A stretch of DNA of 64,000 bases from Rhyacophila brunnea (lineage: Eukaryota > Arthropoda > Insecta > Trichoptera > Rhyacophilidae). Positions within the stretch are counted from its first letter, which is position 1, and the number at the start of each line of letters is the position of its first letter. The stretch is taken from positions 1 through 64,000 of the forward strand of contig JAGYXB010001403.1 in NCBI GenBank assembly GCA_022495005.1. The letters run 5' to 3'. A program made the translations under genes and the position numbers. Positions 24,190 through 36,436 of the stretch are shown piece after piece. Under the pieces are notes generated by a model. The model was not told the origin of the DNA and made no database searches. It worked only from the letters and a program-made list of their open reading frames with translations.

Positions 24190-24823
24190 CCTGTAACTAG
24201 AGTTGGGTATTTCCCGAGAAAATCTCAATCTCGAGATTCGGGATTTCCCGAAATGATGGAATTTTTAATTCTCGAGATTCGGGATTTCCATAACAGAGTT
24301 CTCGAGATATCGGAAATTTAAAAAAACCCTGTAAAAATCCTAAAATCAGTGTAAAAAGAGACAAATTCCAAAGAAATATGATTCTTTTTATTTATAAAAG
24401 ATAAACAAAATAGAAGTAGGAAAACAAAAATAATTCAAAACATTACTTATTAAAATGGCATTTCAAAAAACACAGACTGTCAATCGCTGTATTTGACTAT
24501 CGCGTTGGCACGCTTTTGAGATACAAAATTCCCTGATGTTGCAAAAATTGCGCTCATTTTGAGTCGACGTTGGCTTAATTGTGTTTAATGCCGCGATCAG
24601 TCTTTGAACGTTTTGTGTTCTATGTCCATTTTTTTCACATAGAAAATCGTTTTTTCAATTAATATAATAATAAAGAATTCCCTAATCCCGAGAAAAAATT
24701 CTCGAGATCCGGGATTTCCCGAAATGTTCAAAATTTCAATTCTCGAGATTCGGGATGGGAAATCTCGAAAATTTCTCGAGAATTCCCGTCGGGAAATTCC
24801 CGAAACCCAACTCTACCTGTAAC
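24190..24823. mobile_element. 618-bp hAT element (TAGAGTTGGGT ends)
   Basis: The element is 24198-24815, from TAGAGTTGGGT to ACCCAACTCTA apart from small internal mismatches. It is flanked by a perfect 8-bp duplication CCTGTAAC at 24190-24197 and 24816-24823. Subterminal zones repeat TCTCGAGATTCGGGATTTCC-type words on both sides, analogous to but different from the ATCCCGGGATT words of the 12.57-kb element. There is no transposase frame. Confidence 0.9.
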
Positions 24824-25771
24824 CTACCGACGATACTATATCTTAGGGAGTGCTTGGTTTAGGAGTCAGGCCACAACTAGTACCTCAGCCTGCGATTGCA
24901 GATATTTCTGTTGATTTGTATAAAATCCGAAAAAATGTTTTTGAATAAAAATTAATACGTAGAAATGAATATACTATTCTAAAAATAGAATTAAAATTTG
25001 AGTGGAATTTGAACTTAAAATTGGATCATTAAATTTTACCACTCTCCGCCTATTTATTTAATCTATATTTTCATTTCGAATTTCTAATGTTCTATCGAAA
25101 CTCTCTTAGTTTTATGTCGGCAGTTATATTATGTAGTTAATACCGGAATTAAACTCCTTGTTAATACAGTGACTTGGCTAATGCCAACATGTCGGTTCCA
25201 TTCTCTTATCATTGTAAGAATTCCTTTCAGTAAGTGAGTTTACTTTAAGTTTTTACTTCGAGCGAGGCAGCTCGGTACAATGCCCAACTAAGCCTGAAAC
25301 TACGATGAGTAGCTTTTTAGAAATTTATTACGTTTACATAATGCGAGTCTTTATGCGCTCTCCCGGCCTGCCGGGAAAACGAGGCTTCGGGAAAATGAGA
25401 AGGCTGACGTCGAGGGAAGCTTCGCCTTAACAGCTTTCCATGTAAGGCTTTATCCATTATGGCATAAGCGCTGTTGTACTTTTCAATATGCCAACTACGC
25501 TCGGGCTAAGTGGAAAAATCTGCTTTCAGTTTTCAGGTGATACTTAAAGTTTCTTTGCAGAAGAATTTATGGCATCCAGTAATAGTGAGGCCTACTCTTT
25601 TATTTAATAATTTTATATCATATGGAGGTACAACAAATTAGCCGCGTATGTAGTAAAGTACAACTCATTCATTTTTTATAAAACATGAGTGAAAGTTACA
25701 AAGTTTAAGTTCAAGACATTAACAACATGTTATAAAATAAAACATAAAGAAAATTTTGTAATACAGGTTAC
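24824..25771. other. unique DNA with a GC-rich island
   Basis: The interval 25,350-25,560 is GC-rich for this window (CTCCCGGCCTGCCGGG, GGCTGACGTCGAGGG) and single-copy here. No frame is convincing. It could be a conserved intronic or regulatory segment. Confidence 0.35.
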
Positions 25772-26710
25772 TAATATACCAGTGGCGAAGACTCCATACT
25801 ACGCGATTATTTAAAGCCTACCTTCCTAAGAAATATAATTTTTATTTTCATGTTGACGTATTTATATAATCACAAATAATAATATATTCAATATGCCCAA
25901 AGACATCTATCGTATAATTGTCATAATTTTACGATCTTTTCCCATATATATATATATATGTGCATAATAAGCACCATCTATGGTATCTCTCGAAAGTTTA
26001 AAAAAATAGGACACACCGCGTTTCGCTTCACATATTGTATAGGATTATTTTCGCGTGAATCAACGGGTTTTTCAATATGAAGTTTTTTTCTCATCATTTC
26101 AAAATGTCTGGCGTCCCGCATACAAATGTACAAGCTGTTTCGTTAGCGCTTACGTCGCGAGAGCACATTTATTCAAAATAATTAATAAGAAGATAATTTA
26201 AAAAATAATTTCTATGGTATTCAATCACATAACAATGTTTTGATTGTTGTTAAAAATATTAAATAATTTATCTCGTGATTTTTATTTATTTATTAGTTCA
26301 CTCATTAGACAATTTAGATATCTGATATTGTACCTACCTAAGTCTGTGTTTTAAATATAGAAGTATTTTAAAATGTCTAGTTTTACGGGTTAAATTATAA
26401 ATTGTTATGGAACTTAATATATATATCTACAACAACGGATATTTTCATAGATGATAGGTAATATATTTTGACCGTATGTTACGTTTATAAATGTTTAGGA
26501 AAATACACTAGTAATTCAAACCAATTGCTTATTTTTATGAACTAATTATAACAAACCAATTAAGCCTTTGAAATTTCTTCGTTTTAGCGTACCTATTCAT
26601 CAGTAGTAATATTGGGTTATCTTCTTATTTTCCGCAAATACATCTGACAAGCATGGTTACTCCCACAGCCTACCTGTTTCAAAAAGTCACCCTTCGCCAC
26701 TGTAATATAC
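25772..26710 (+). mobile_element. hAT MITE family 2, copy G
   Basis: The element is 25780-26702. It starts CAGTGGCGAAGACTCCATAC and ends AAAAAGTCACCCTTCGCC then ACTG, with a perfect 8-bp duplication TAATATAC at 25772-25779 and 26703-26710. It is homologous to copies E and F and to H (opposite orientation). Non-coding. Confidence 0.9.
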
Positions 26711-26834
26711 TAACAGCGAGCGCATTTCAATGGTACCGTCGTCTATCCGGTATACATTTCGACGTAAATTAAAATTTCTAATTCATATTTAAATTTTTAT
26801 TAAAGTGCCCAAAATGACGACTACCTCTTCGATT

Positions 26835-27345
26835 GTGTCGAAACCAACAATGGCATAAGTGAGGAACAAAAACAGAGAGTCATAACAATGAACGGGTGCA
26901 ACTTTGGTCTATGAAAACTGCCCACATCCTCTCCCGTTGTACAAAAATTCTGATGTACATGACGTTGATACGGCTAATATTACCTACACGTCGGAGTGCT
27001 GGACTCTCATCAAGGCCGATGAGCGTGTACTTGATGTATTCGCGAAGAAGGTCCTGCATAGTATATATGGACCCATAAGGAGAATAATGGCGTGTTCGAG
27101 ATAATCTGGTGCCCTACAATCTCTTCCAAGTATAATGTATCTCTGAATTCGTTAAACTTGCTAGACTCCAATAGGCGGGCTACATAGCACAAATGGACAG
27201 TTCTCAACCACCGAGGGAAATCCTGGATACCAGACCGGATAGTTGGAGGTCGATTGGCTCAGACTCCGGTGGTTGGACACTGTCAAATGCTAAAGCGGCT
27301 GGCGCAGAAACCTGGGAGTTACTGTGTTTCATGATGATGTTATAT
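26835..27345 (+). pseudogene. decayed LINE reverse-transcriptase C-terminus
   Basis: In shifting frames it reads EEQKQRVITMNGCNFGL, then TSECWTLIKADERVLDVFAK and KVLHSIYGP, then RWLDTVK. This matches the RT-to-tail region of RTE/Jockey-like ORF2 proteins (consensus RI..GNRCY.GL ... YGSECWTL.KADER.L..FERK.LR.IYGP ... RWLD.V). Two adjacent overlapping frames show a frameshift before TSECW, and stops occur after RRIMACSR. It is dead and 5'-truncated. Confidence 0.75.
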
Positions 27346-29084
27346 TGAATGTTTTTTTCATAAGGAAACACTTGTAATGGTAAATTAAATATACTAAATT
27401 TATATATATACTATGAGTATTTATGTGTAAGAAAACTTTTTCAAGTTTAAAATATAGAGTTGTTTTCGAATTATGTATTTTCGAATTATTTTTAATAATA
27501 CTTACATTTTTCTCCGCCGGCGTTTTCGTGCCAGTCTTTAAATGAGCTATGATAGTAAACGAGGGGTGCTTTGAAAAAACGATTTTGTATTCTTAAACGT
27601 TCTGAATTATTTGTCCAGTATAAAAAAATATATGAACAAATATTAATATTTATCTACAAGTAATGATAAATTTTTGATTACTACATAATATGTAAATATT
27701 CTTCTCTTTTTTTGAATATGTAAGCTTTTTTGGTGGAACGTATGGTTACCACTTAGTGTTTCCAAGAACCTCGGCTGTTCGAGGACATGATGACATTCTT
27801 TAAATGTTATTGTGCTTCTTAATATACAATATAATAATATATCATAGCACGAAAATAATACGAATATTTTTCTTTGTTTATATTAATGTTACAAGACTAA
27901 ATTTTGAGTGAAAATATGAGAGTTTCTTTAGAGTCAACAAATAAATACCAAGAGAAAACATTTAAATTAAATACTTATGCGTAATATGTTCAATATTATT
28001 CTAAGAAAAAATCATAATATGAATAGATACTTTCACGTCTAAAAAAACCACAAACTTTCAGAACTCCCTTGTAATTGAAAAGCACTCCGCCCTAATGAAT
28101 ACAGAAATGTACATATACTTACATATACTTATACAACATAATAGCAAGAATATACGTTTACATTCCCTTACAGAAATTCGATATATTCTACGTCTGCCAG
28201 ATTTCCTGATGACTTCCTGTTATTTATTGAAAGTTTTTCCGACGCAAACAACAACCGAATTTCCTACAAAAGCTTTCGCTGAGGAAGGCAAAGTAGTGTC
28301 ATTCTCAAGTTACATTATTACTAATCCGCTACCGTTATGAGTTTTTGGTCGCCTAATACTTTTTTGTGTATCTAAGCACATTTGGATATTGACATTGTTT
28401 GACAAAAGCTTGATCAAAACCGCGATATTTTATAGGATACTTCCGGCCGTAAGCTGTTACGTATCTGTATTGACTACTGTGTTAAATCAACACCGTTTCA
28501 GTGTTCACTTCACACACTAATATTATTTTATAATCATTCCAATTTTCTGCTTGTCATTTTTATGTCATTATATCAACCTGTATAATGTATCTATATGAAC
28601 TTATGATTGCCTAATACTTTTGAACGCAAATTATAGTCGATATATCATTTAAATATACACCTACTGCTATTGAGATGTTTTTAACCACGGATTCGGGGCA
28701 AGTGAATATTATAATATATATTTTGCTTTTCATACAAGATGTAGGACATAAATGGTTATGGTGGTAACAAAAACATAAGTGAACAATTATGTATTAATAA
28801 TTAATTATCAAGATGTCACATTAAGTTTGATTAGGGACAAAAAACTATTTAATTTACTCATTGATTTTTTTTACATCGGGATTATAAATAATTATAAATT
28901 ATTAAAATATTGGTGTGTAGGTACGTGGACTTGGCTGAAAGGTTGTTAAATTTCTGACGTGGTATCAACACCGTTGTATCTACTATTACTTTACTTAACT
29001 TTAAATTTTCATGTGGTTTTTTTTCGTCAACTGTTTACGTGTGGGTACTTCTTAATTTTAAAATTTATCAGCTGTTCATTAAAT
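27346..29084. other. AT-rich non-coding DNA
   Basis: No gene, inverted repeat or repeat partner was recognised. The 81-codon frame at 28,095 shows no domain. Confidence 0.45.
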
Positions 29085-29476
29085 TAAATGTAGCTCTCTT
29101 TCTTAAGAGCGTACATAAGTGAAACGGCAAATAATTTTCAACTGTATGTGGAATGAAATTTCGGCCGCGTTGCCATTCGGAGAGCGATAGTCGACCTGTT
29201 TGCACGTCAATTTGTTTTGTGATGGCATCGGAGGAATATATTATTAAATCGTGTAAAGATGACTAAAAAACGTTTCGCATGTACTTGAAAAAGAAAACAT
29301 GTCAATGAATATACTATTATTATTACGAATATAATAATAAACATAACATAAAAAGGACGCATATTGAATTTTTATGACAAATTATATTTCGTTCGGCTCG
29401 CGTCATTTGCACAATCCGCGCATCGCCTGGTCACGATTTTTTTAGACCATGCCTCAGCTGAGGTATAGCCTTAACC
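29085..29476 (-). repeat. 390-bp repeat with conserved membrane-anchor-like frame, copy 1
   Basis: It is the reverse complement of 63,232-63,600 almost without gaps. Read on the minus strand it has RRCADCANDA, then (after a TAA in place of TAT) an ATG and MRPFYVMFIIIFVIIIVYSL. The 63-kb copy reads MRPFNVLFIVLLVTTIIYLL. The changes keep hydrophobicity over 19 residues, as a signal anchor would. No family is recognised. It could be an exon duplicated in inverted orientation or an unclassified mobile element. Confidence 0.5.
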
Positions 29477-29779
29477 CATGAGCATTAACCATTAATTATT
29501 TTACATTCGACTACCTCATAGAATAACACAATAAGTCAAAATAATGTGATATTTATTTTATGAGCTATTGTTTTATAGAAAAAAAATAACACACCATAAC
29601 TTAACTTATTAGTAACTAAAATTAAAAATTTAATATCATTTAACGGTTTTTGCTACACATTTTTTTGCTCTCTTGCATAGATAACATTTTTGAGTTTGTG
29701 TGTTATTTATTCCATGAGGCAGTCGAATATTATTCAACAATGGCTAGTTTCTACTTTTCTAATTCATTTAAGTGAACCA

Positions 29780-29945
29780 CGTGTGTAAAAGCAAACCATT
29801 TCTACATGGTGAATAACTCTACCTACTGGTATATTTATATTTTGAAATATATTTGTTTTTTTATACGTCAATTATTAATATAAATAAAATTTAAGCTTTT
29901 ATTAATAAAATAATTGACAATTTAAAAGGTGTGCTTTTACGAAAG
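29780..29945. mobile_element. small palindromic MITE-like element
   Basis: GTAAAAGCAAACC near 29,787 is inverse to GGTGTGCTTTTAC near 29,928 (one mismatch). Inside, GTCAATTATT...AATAATTGAC forms a second, AT-rich inverted pair. Weak but consistent foldback structure. Confidence 0.4.
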
Positions 29946-30984
29946 CACGCTTGTTTGATTTACCTACACGTTTTTTCCCCTGTGGAATATGAATTAAATA
30001 TATATTTTTGGTAAGCTTAGCAAACCTGAATGTATAGCATTTGTGAGATATACTAATAAATATTCCGTGAACAATATTATGGTAAACTTATTTGGCTTTG
30101 GAACAAACCCATAAATAGTAATCATACACGAATAACATTATCATCTAATACTTACAGTGATTCACAGATATAATTCAACGACTTGATTAATATTCGTAAT
30201 ATGATTTCACTTGCCGAAGGGCTGTTTGAATTTGGCTTGTATCTATATTATTTAATACGTACAATATTATACTTAATGTAATGTCGAGTTACTATTTGCA
30301 TACCGATTATGTGGAAGCCCAATAGCAAACAGAGTTTCTATGTAAACATAACTACAGTCTGCATAATATGAATGTAATTAATCATTCTTGGTTGGGGATC
30401 AACGATTGGATGAATTTATATATATACTTAGGTACATCACGTAGGTCGTAGATATATTTTATCCAGAGCGAATCGTCAAGATATTATAATATGAAATGCT
30501 GGTATACAAATATAAATTACGTTAATGGTTCATCTCAACGATAGTAGTTTCAATTTCAACTTAGATATAGGTTGTAGGACATATTAATGTATGATAATCT
30601 GTCGCGGTTTTCTTTGAAGGTCAAGAGGCAAGTTTCAACGAAATTTCACAAGGTAGGTAGGTAAGGTAGATCACTAAACACTCAGCAATGATGGCGAAAA
30701 ATTATTTTAATTATCTCAACATTATAATCACAAATAGTGAAATAAAATGTACCTGGGTGCATACTGTAGCCTGTAGAAAACTCCTTGTAAGTATTTTGCT
30801 TGAACCGGCCGAACCCTCGAGACGAGTGGGGGGGTAAATTATTACTCGATAACTGCGTGCCGGCTGCCATTTTATGTGCATAATTTCTTGAGATCCCAAC
30901 TGATTCTGATGTTTACGTTTTAATTTGTCAATTATAAACCGTTCATAAATTCAATAGACAAAACATATCGTTAGGGAGTCTCGA
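29946..30984. other. AT-rich non-coding DNA
   Basis: No supported gene or element. The two overlapping 62-codon minus-strand frames near 30,700-30,890 have no recognisable domain. Confidence 0.45.
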
Positions 30985-31415
30985 AATTAGGGGTTACGTG
31001 TAAATTGTACGTATAACATTTCACCATGGCACAGTTCGCCGTGAGCTTTCTTATTGGAAAAAGATGACCGTATGCTATACGGTCTCCAATTTTATTAGAT
31101 TTAATATTAACATTAATTCAATTTTCATAGCTGATTTTGTCAAAATTCATGAATTCAAAAATAAAAACCTAACCTAACCTAAGAAATAATCCAGTTTATC
31201 GGCTATTTTCAAAATTTGTTTGCTGGTGGCTTCTTATAAATTAGCGTAAACCGACAAGATCCGTGTTCTATTTAGACATGTATTTTATGTCAGTACTATA
31301 CGACCCAAAGAGGTTGGACGGTTTTTAATATACGGCCTTATATTTCCAATACAACATTTCACGGTGAAGTGTGATACGGCGAACTACATACGTACAAGTT
31401 TCCGGACACGGAAAT
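30985..31415. mobile_element. foldback element, second copy, with (CCTAA)3
   Basis: The outer words TTGTACGTATAACATTTCACC (written here without its last base: TTGTACGTATAACATTTCAC) at about 31,007 recur inverted near 31,345-31,400 (ACATTTCACGGTGAAG, ACGTACAAGTTTCC). The middle holds an exact (CCTAA)3 tract at 31,169-31,183. The segment 31,130-31,235 is also found inverted at 59,665-59,810. It is related to the element at 9,488. Confidence 0.6.
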
Positions 31416-31994
31416 TATGTGTTCAAATATTCGTTGTTAGATGTATTCTAAAAAAGTTTCAACGCGTTTTATATTTTAAAATATATCTTTATCGTATTGT
31501 AAATCGTCCCTTTAAATATGATTCAATTTTATATAATTATTTAGTTCTGCTTCGCTAAACAGCCAAGGTCGCAATATTATCTTATTAAAATGATAAGCAA
31601 TCCGAAGTTGTAAGCACGGCTGACATTTTTGTTGAGATAAAACTTTCCGCCGCTCCAATTTCTCTCCCTTAAACTTACCCTCATCTGGCCACAGCGTTGC
31701 TGTTTTCATTCGGCTCTGTCGCTTCTACATTGGGAATTTGTAAAATAGATCAGAACTATGGCGACGTATAAAATGATCGATGTGGAAAGTTGGAAAGAGT
31801 CACGAGTCCTGGTCCGGTGGAGTTAAACCGGCAGCGTAGCTCTGGTGACACCAGTAGCGTAGACTCATCGCTAAACGATCATTAAATTATTTTATAATTA
31901 TTTTTAATCCAAGTGCCACCGAGAGCGTAAGCTAATTAGTTTTGTTTGTCTATTTGAAATCACTACGATACGCAATGACATTATATTTATATAT
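31416..31994. other. non-coding DNA
   Basis: No gene is supported. A moderately GC-rich patch lies at 31,600-31,860 without a partner in the window. Confidence 0.4.
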
Positions 31995-32486
31995 TTAAAA
32001 TATAATATTATTCTTATTCGGCCATATCCGCCTCTTAGTTGGTGCATATGTTCGCCTCCAAGAATCCCTGTCGCTCGCCAGTCTTCTTGCTTCATTGCAG
32101 GTTAAACCAGCAACCCGCAGCTCCACCGTATTCACTCTATAGATAGTATTTAGCGGCCTTACAGGACGCCGGAATCCGGTCGGCTTGAAATACAGGCAAG
32201 CCAGGTTGAAGTTCTCTTCTGGCATCCGCAGCACGTGGCCGAGCCAGGTACAACGTCGCCTCTTCACTCTCAGCGTTGTGAGAGGCTGCTTCATGCGTTC
32301 TCTTATCTCCTCGTTACTCCTAAAGTCGTACCACTGCACACCCAGTATTCGTCGCAAATATCTGTTTTTGAAGCTCAGTATACGGTTGTTCTGAGCCTTC
32401 GTAAGCTGCCATGATTCGATACCGTCAAGCGGCACCGTAAGAATGCAAGCATCGAATAGGCGACATTTGGTTTTGACCGAGTACAA
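31995..32486 (-). pseudogene. LINE ORF2 C-terminus, longest open frame in the window
   Basis: This 163-codon frame contains WYDFRSNEEIRERM, RRRCTWLGHVLRMPEENFNL, GFRRPVRPLNTIY and NEARRLASDRDSWRRTYAP. These are the standard blocks of the C-terminal region of non-LTR ORF2 proteins (R..NEEIR.RT, W.GHVLRM, G.R..GRP, DR..WR). One GRP glycine is changed to Val. The YADD catalytic block is absent, so the copy is 5'-truncated. The 3' end (GGCCGAATAAGAATAATATT on this strand) resembles the GAA-rich end of the 20.8-kb relative. Confidence 0.85.
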
Positions 32487-32544
32487 TCGTGATATTATAG
32501 ATGTCGGTAATCCAAAAAGTTCTGTGTCATCTTTTTCTTCGTAC

Positions 32545-32760
32545 TACAATATTACGTGGGTATTGGTCTCCTCTAGTATCCACCTATTTTCATTTATGTA
32601 CAAACCAGCTACCCTCCCGTTTTGAATTTTCAACTCTGACTTGACACTATCCCTCCGTCTTGTACGAGTTCGACCAGCTCTTCGTTTTCTTTCAGGATTA
32701 TCGACTCTATTTTTTGTCATGTGTAATTCATCCATCATGACCTAATCACCTAAGTCGGCT
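32545..32760 (-). pseudogene. second LINE tail fragment, different family
   Basis: The frame 32,544-32,738 reads RRAGRTRTRRRDSVKSELKI, then ENRWILEETNTHVIL before its stop. It resembles the very C-terminus of another LINE group (consensus R.GRP.TRWRD.V..DL ... NR..WR.LLEEAKTH.GL). It abuts the 31,995-32,486 copy on the same strand. The upstream frame to 32,928 is not recognisable. Confidence 0.55.
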
Positions 32761-33579
32761 ATATGTAACAAAAGTAACGGTGCGTCGTACGGTTGTACTC
32801 ATTCTCCAAATATTTTCCATTGAGAGATGTCCATGTCCAGCATTTTTCTCATGTTTTTCCTCATGTGTAAGGTTTCCGAGCAATACACGACAACATAACT
32901 TATAAGTGTTTTCTATGGAACGCTTCAAAGTGTCAATTAAATATCTTTAACGAAGCACCTTGGCTAGACTGAAATGACATTAAAATTATTGTCATGGGCA
33001 AATATATGAAATTATTAGGTAGTACCTAATTGGATTTAAATTTTGTATGACATCGCCAAACGGATAATAAGAAAGCGGCCTTGAAAGTGGACATGTTGTA
33101 GCAGTGTGAATAATTCCAAATACATAATATACCTAACCATTTTTTTTTTCAATCTTTTTACAGTTGACTTATATTTTTAAAACAATACTCACATTTGAAT
33201 CATTTTCAAACAACAGAAACTCCGCCACTGTCCTACAAGTGAACTAACATAAAAACCCATCTCTGATTCTTATCAGTGTATAGTTATTTTGTTAATAATT
33301 TAGTATATATTTCGGCATTACGGACCACAAGATCTTGTTTGCTATAAATGTTCTACTAATTTCAGATATTATACTTTATTTTTCCTAGCGCCGATGAAAC
33401 AAATTTGAATTAATTCATTTGTATGGTAGCAGATTGTCAATGAAAGAAGAAACAACAATACAATTATTATAATTGCTACACAATTCTCAAGACTTTATTA
33501 TTATAAATAATTACATCTATCAGACCTTTACTTATTTTGAAATATACCAACTGTCCCTGTCTCACATACCTACCTTCTA

Positions 33580-33580
<1 letters not shown>
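32761..33580. other. AT-rich non-coding DNA
   Basis: No supported gene. CCGCCACTG near 33,222 resembles a hAT end, but nothing else of an element is visible. Confidence 0.4.

Positions 33581-33616
<36 letters not shown>
33581..33616. repeat. (TA)n microsatellite
   Basis: About 17 uninterrupted TA units. Such tracts are length-variable. It lies about 390 bases upstream of the second candidate recursive splice site, with no evident link. Confidence 0.95.
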
Positions 33617-33620
<4 letters not shown>

Positions 33621-33969
33621 ATGCTTAAATCATATAAAGACAAACGTAGAATATTCGTACTCAAGATATGAAGACTAACTGAAGATAATTTTAGCACACT
33701 TTAAATGTACCTCTCTGAAATGGAATCTGATCATTATTGCATTATATAGATTACATTTTATTTTATATTAGATAAATTGTTGAAAAATATTGTTTATGGG
33801 AGACTTATGCATTCATTATTAATAACGAAAGTTGGTTTATCGAAGCGCTAGTGTATCTATGTGTGTTACACTAAATTTCTCATGTCTGTAATTAAATTTA
33901 GTAGGTATCTTGAGATTTGACAAATACTCGAGTTTTAGTGATATAAATATAGTTTTTTATTTAAATGTG

Positions 33970-34075
33970 ATTTTTAATGATTTCATTTCTTATTTTTACA
34001 GGTAAGCAACTCCCTGAATATAGCGTCTATAACCTTTAAAATACGAGATTCTTTAGGTGAGTTTTCATTGATGTC
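33970..34075 (+). other. candidate recursive splice site 2 with 55-nt RS-exon
   Basis: TTTTTAATGATTTCATTTCT leads into TATTTTTACAG ending at 34,001. It is joined directly to GTAAGC at 34,002. A second donor GTGAGT begins at 34,057, defining a 55-nt exon (34,002-34,056). Compared with the site at 2,175 the two share TAATGATTT, TTTTTACAGGTAAGCAAC, the donor context GGTGAGTTT and a downstream TTATGTTGA.. word. The exon is open in frame 1 (VSNSLNIASITFKIRDSL), but its length is one base off the first one, so mutually exclusive coding use in the same frame is unlikely. Confidence 0.6.
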
Positions 34076-36435
34076 TTTTAAAATTTATGTTGACATCTAC
34101 ATCATCGATTTACAAATAATGTTTTCAAGGGATGCATCGCTAACCTAATTGGTAGTAATTCTATAAAATGTAGGTATGATTTGAATATCAAAAACATATT
34201 TAACACGACACGCATTTCAGACGGTTTCGTCTATTTAACAGGACAAACTTCTCCTGATCATTATTAATTTGTGTAGAATAGTTTATTATGAAGTACCTAC
34301 TGTAGAGTAGACTATTTTTGTAGTAGAATACAAAACCGAGATTTTTATTTGTAATGAAAATGTTGTCCAAAATAATATTTTTACTTATAGTCGTATTAAG
34401 TACGTAAAATGTACGTAGAATATTGAGTTTTATTTTAATTTATGATATTATTTGCGACATCCTGTGTCTAAATTAATGTCATGCGAATTCTGAATATACT
34501 CAAGTTAAGCATTCTGACGTTTATTGAGGGCGAAGGCAACCGGAAATTGTCAAAAACTTTCCCCATAAGTATTGCGTGAGTATAGTATCTCTCACCCTGG
34601 TTTTGCTTTGGTCTGTTGTTTTGTTTTGAATATGGAACTATTAACTGGAAATAAGGAAATTGTGTTGTTTGAAAACACACACTCGAAACAAAAGCACGCT
34701 CGTAAAGAATCAACAATGTAAAATAATTCAGAAACTATTCGTCTTCAGATATAAAAAAAGTTATGCAAACTAATTCGGTTCTACTGAAGTTTGTGGTAGT
34801 TTTCACCACCGAAGACTGTTTTCAGCCAATTATTTATAGATATATCGACATCTAGAAGTGAAAAATAAAAACAATGACTGAACAGAAAAATAAGAGCAGT
34901 CTCAGAAATCGACTCACACAGTAGTGACTCGGAGTCTTTCTTTCAATTCTAGGTAATGATCCATTCTGACCGATTAATTAATTTGAATCATTCGTTTATC
35001 ACAGTTAAAAACGTTAACGTATTTTAACATGCGTAGTGAAACTTAGTGACGAAGCCCACCAGAAGCGGCGCTCGGTGCGCTCACTACGAAGTAGGCCCCT
35101 CCCACCCGCGCATTACCCTTTACCTGTGTAATAAGGGGCACGAGAAGCACAAAATAATTATTATTATCAGCTACTCTCATAATAAAGCAATAAAATATTA
35201 TTATGTTTCTCGGCAGCTTGTTATTCATATTCACGATGACGTAATTCTACCAGCGAAATATCGGACACCCAGCAACTAAACAATGAGTTCACTGTTATTA
35301 AATAATGCCTACTCGCCCGTCTATCGACAACGCGCCCCGAAGCGGATAAAATAAAATGGTACGCGCCCCTTTTGCTTGCTGTGTTCAATGGGCTTTGTCA
35401 TATTTAACAACGTAGTATTTTCGTTTATTCGTCCCGCTGAGAAGCCAAACAACGTGTGAATCATGGGGCGAGTGGACACAGTGCTCCGTCAAAACCAGTG
35501 TGCGCTGCCATATTTGATTACATTGTAATTTCGATTATTCACACTGAATATGCGCGAGCGCCCCGCTAGCCCGATTCTATGTGCACGGCGCCTTAAAAAG
35601 CTGGCGACCGTTTAAATTAAAATGCAGCCGCTGACTCTGACTATTGAAATGTAGATTTTAGTAATGACGCAATTATTAACGTGTTGTAAAAATAAAAATT
35701 GTATCTTAGGTCAAACTCAATTGTATTAAAAAAAAAACGGACGTAGTCCGTGCCAATGTTTCAAATTTTACATGACTCCTCAATTGTCTCATCAACGCTG
35801 TAGCAAGAAGTCCTCACAATACTTCGACGTTCCATTCTAGAACCATCTCCAATAGCTACCCCTAATACTGTCGTGACCACCCCACTAGTTTGTAAGTCTT
35901 GCGATGCAATTGACAGTTTTTTGCTTGCATAAATACCACGTGATATTTTGAAGCTTTTGATCAGTCAACAAATAAACACATCAATGTGGCCTTGCCGATT
36001 AAAATAAATGCTTTGTCTCCTCTAACGGGAATAGGGTATAGGTAACTATGGTATAAATGTTTGTTAATCGCTGTTTTAAAGAAGCTCTCTCTATCACGTG
36101 AGTGTAAGCTTAATCTCTTTTTTGTTGTATTTTTGTAACTATTTTATAAGCTAGCTTAGTCTCTGTTTACTTTACATTAACGAAGGTACCTATATAATAA
36201 TTTACTACATTTTCCGTAACTGAAGGACTGAGTTGTGGTGAGTTATGTTCATTCCGATAATCTCAGCAAATAATGAATTTCTACCGCATTCTATAAATAT
36301 CTAAACCCAAAACTTGGTTAAAAATTTATTGCTTTGTCCAGACATTTTGTTGGATTATATGCTTACAATAAAAAAGGTTCTTAGATGTATATGCAAAAAA
36401 AAAAACAATAAATTTTACTAGGTATTAATTTTAAG
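34076..36435. other. unique DNA with GC-richer zone at 35.0-35.6 kb
   Basis: No gene is supported. The interval 35,040-35,640 is GC-richer (GAAGCGGCGCTCGGTGCGCT, GCGAGCGCCCCGCTAGCCCG) without inverted ends or partner in the window. A TTTCTTTCAATTCTAG|GTAATG junction at about 34,953 is a weaker AG|GTAA coincidence. The rest is AT-rich. Confidence 0.4.
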
Positions 36436-36436
36436 G

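Noticed and set aside
31169..31183. true telomere or telomere fusion
   Set aside because: Only three CCTAA units, inside a dispersed foldback element, with unique DNA on both sides.
33581..33616. (TA)n tract as an origin or regulatory element
   Set aside because: Simple microsatellite; nothing ties it to function.
34935..34958. third recursive splice site (TTTCAATTCTAG|GTAATG)
   Set aside because: The donor is weak, no second donor follows at about 50 nt, and it lacks the similarity shared by the two main sites.
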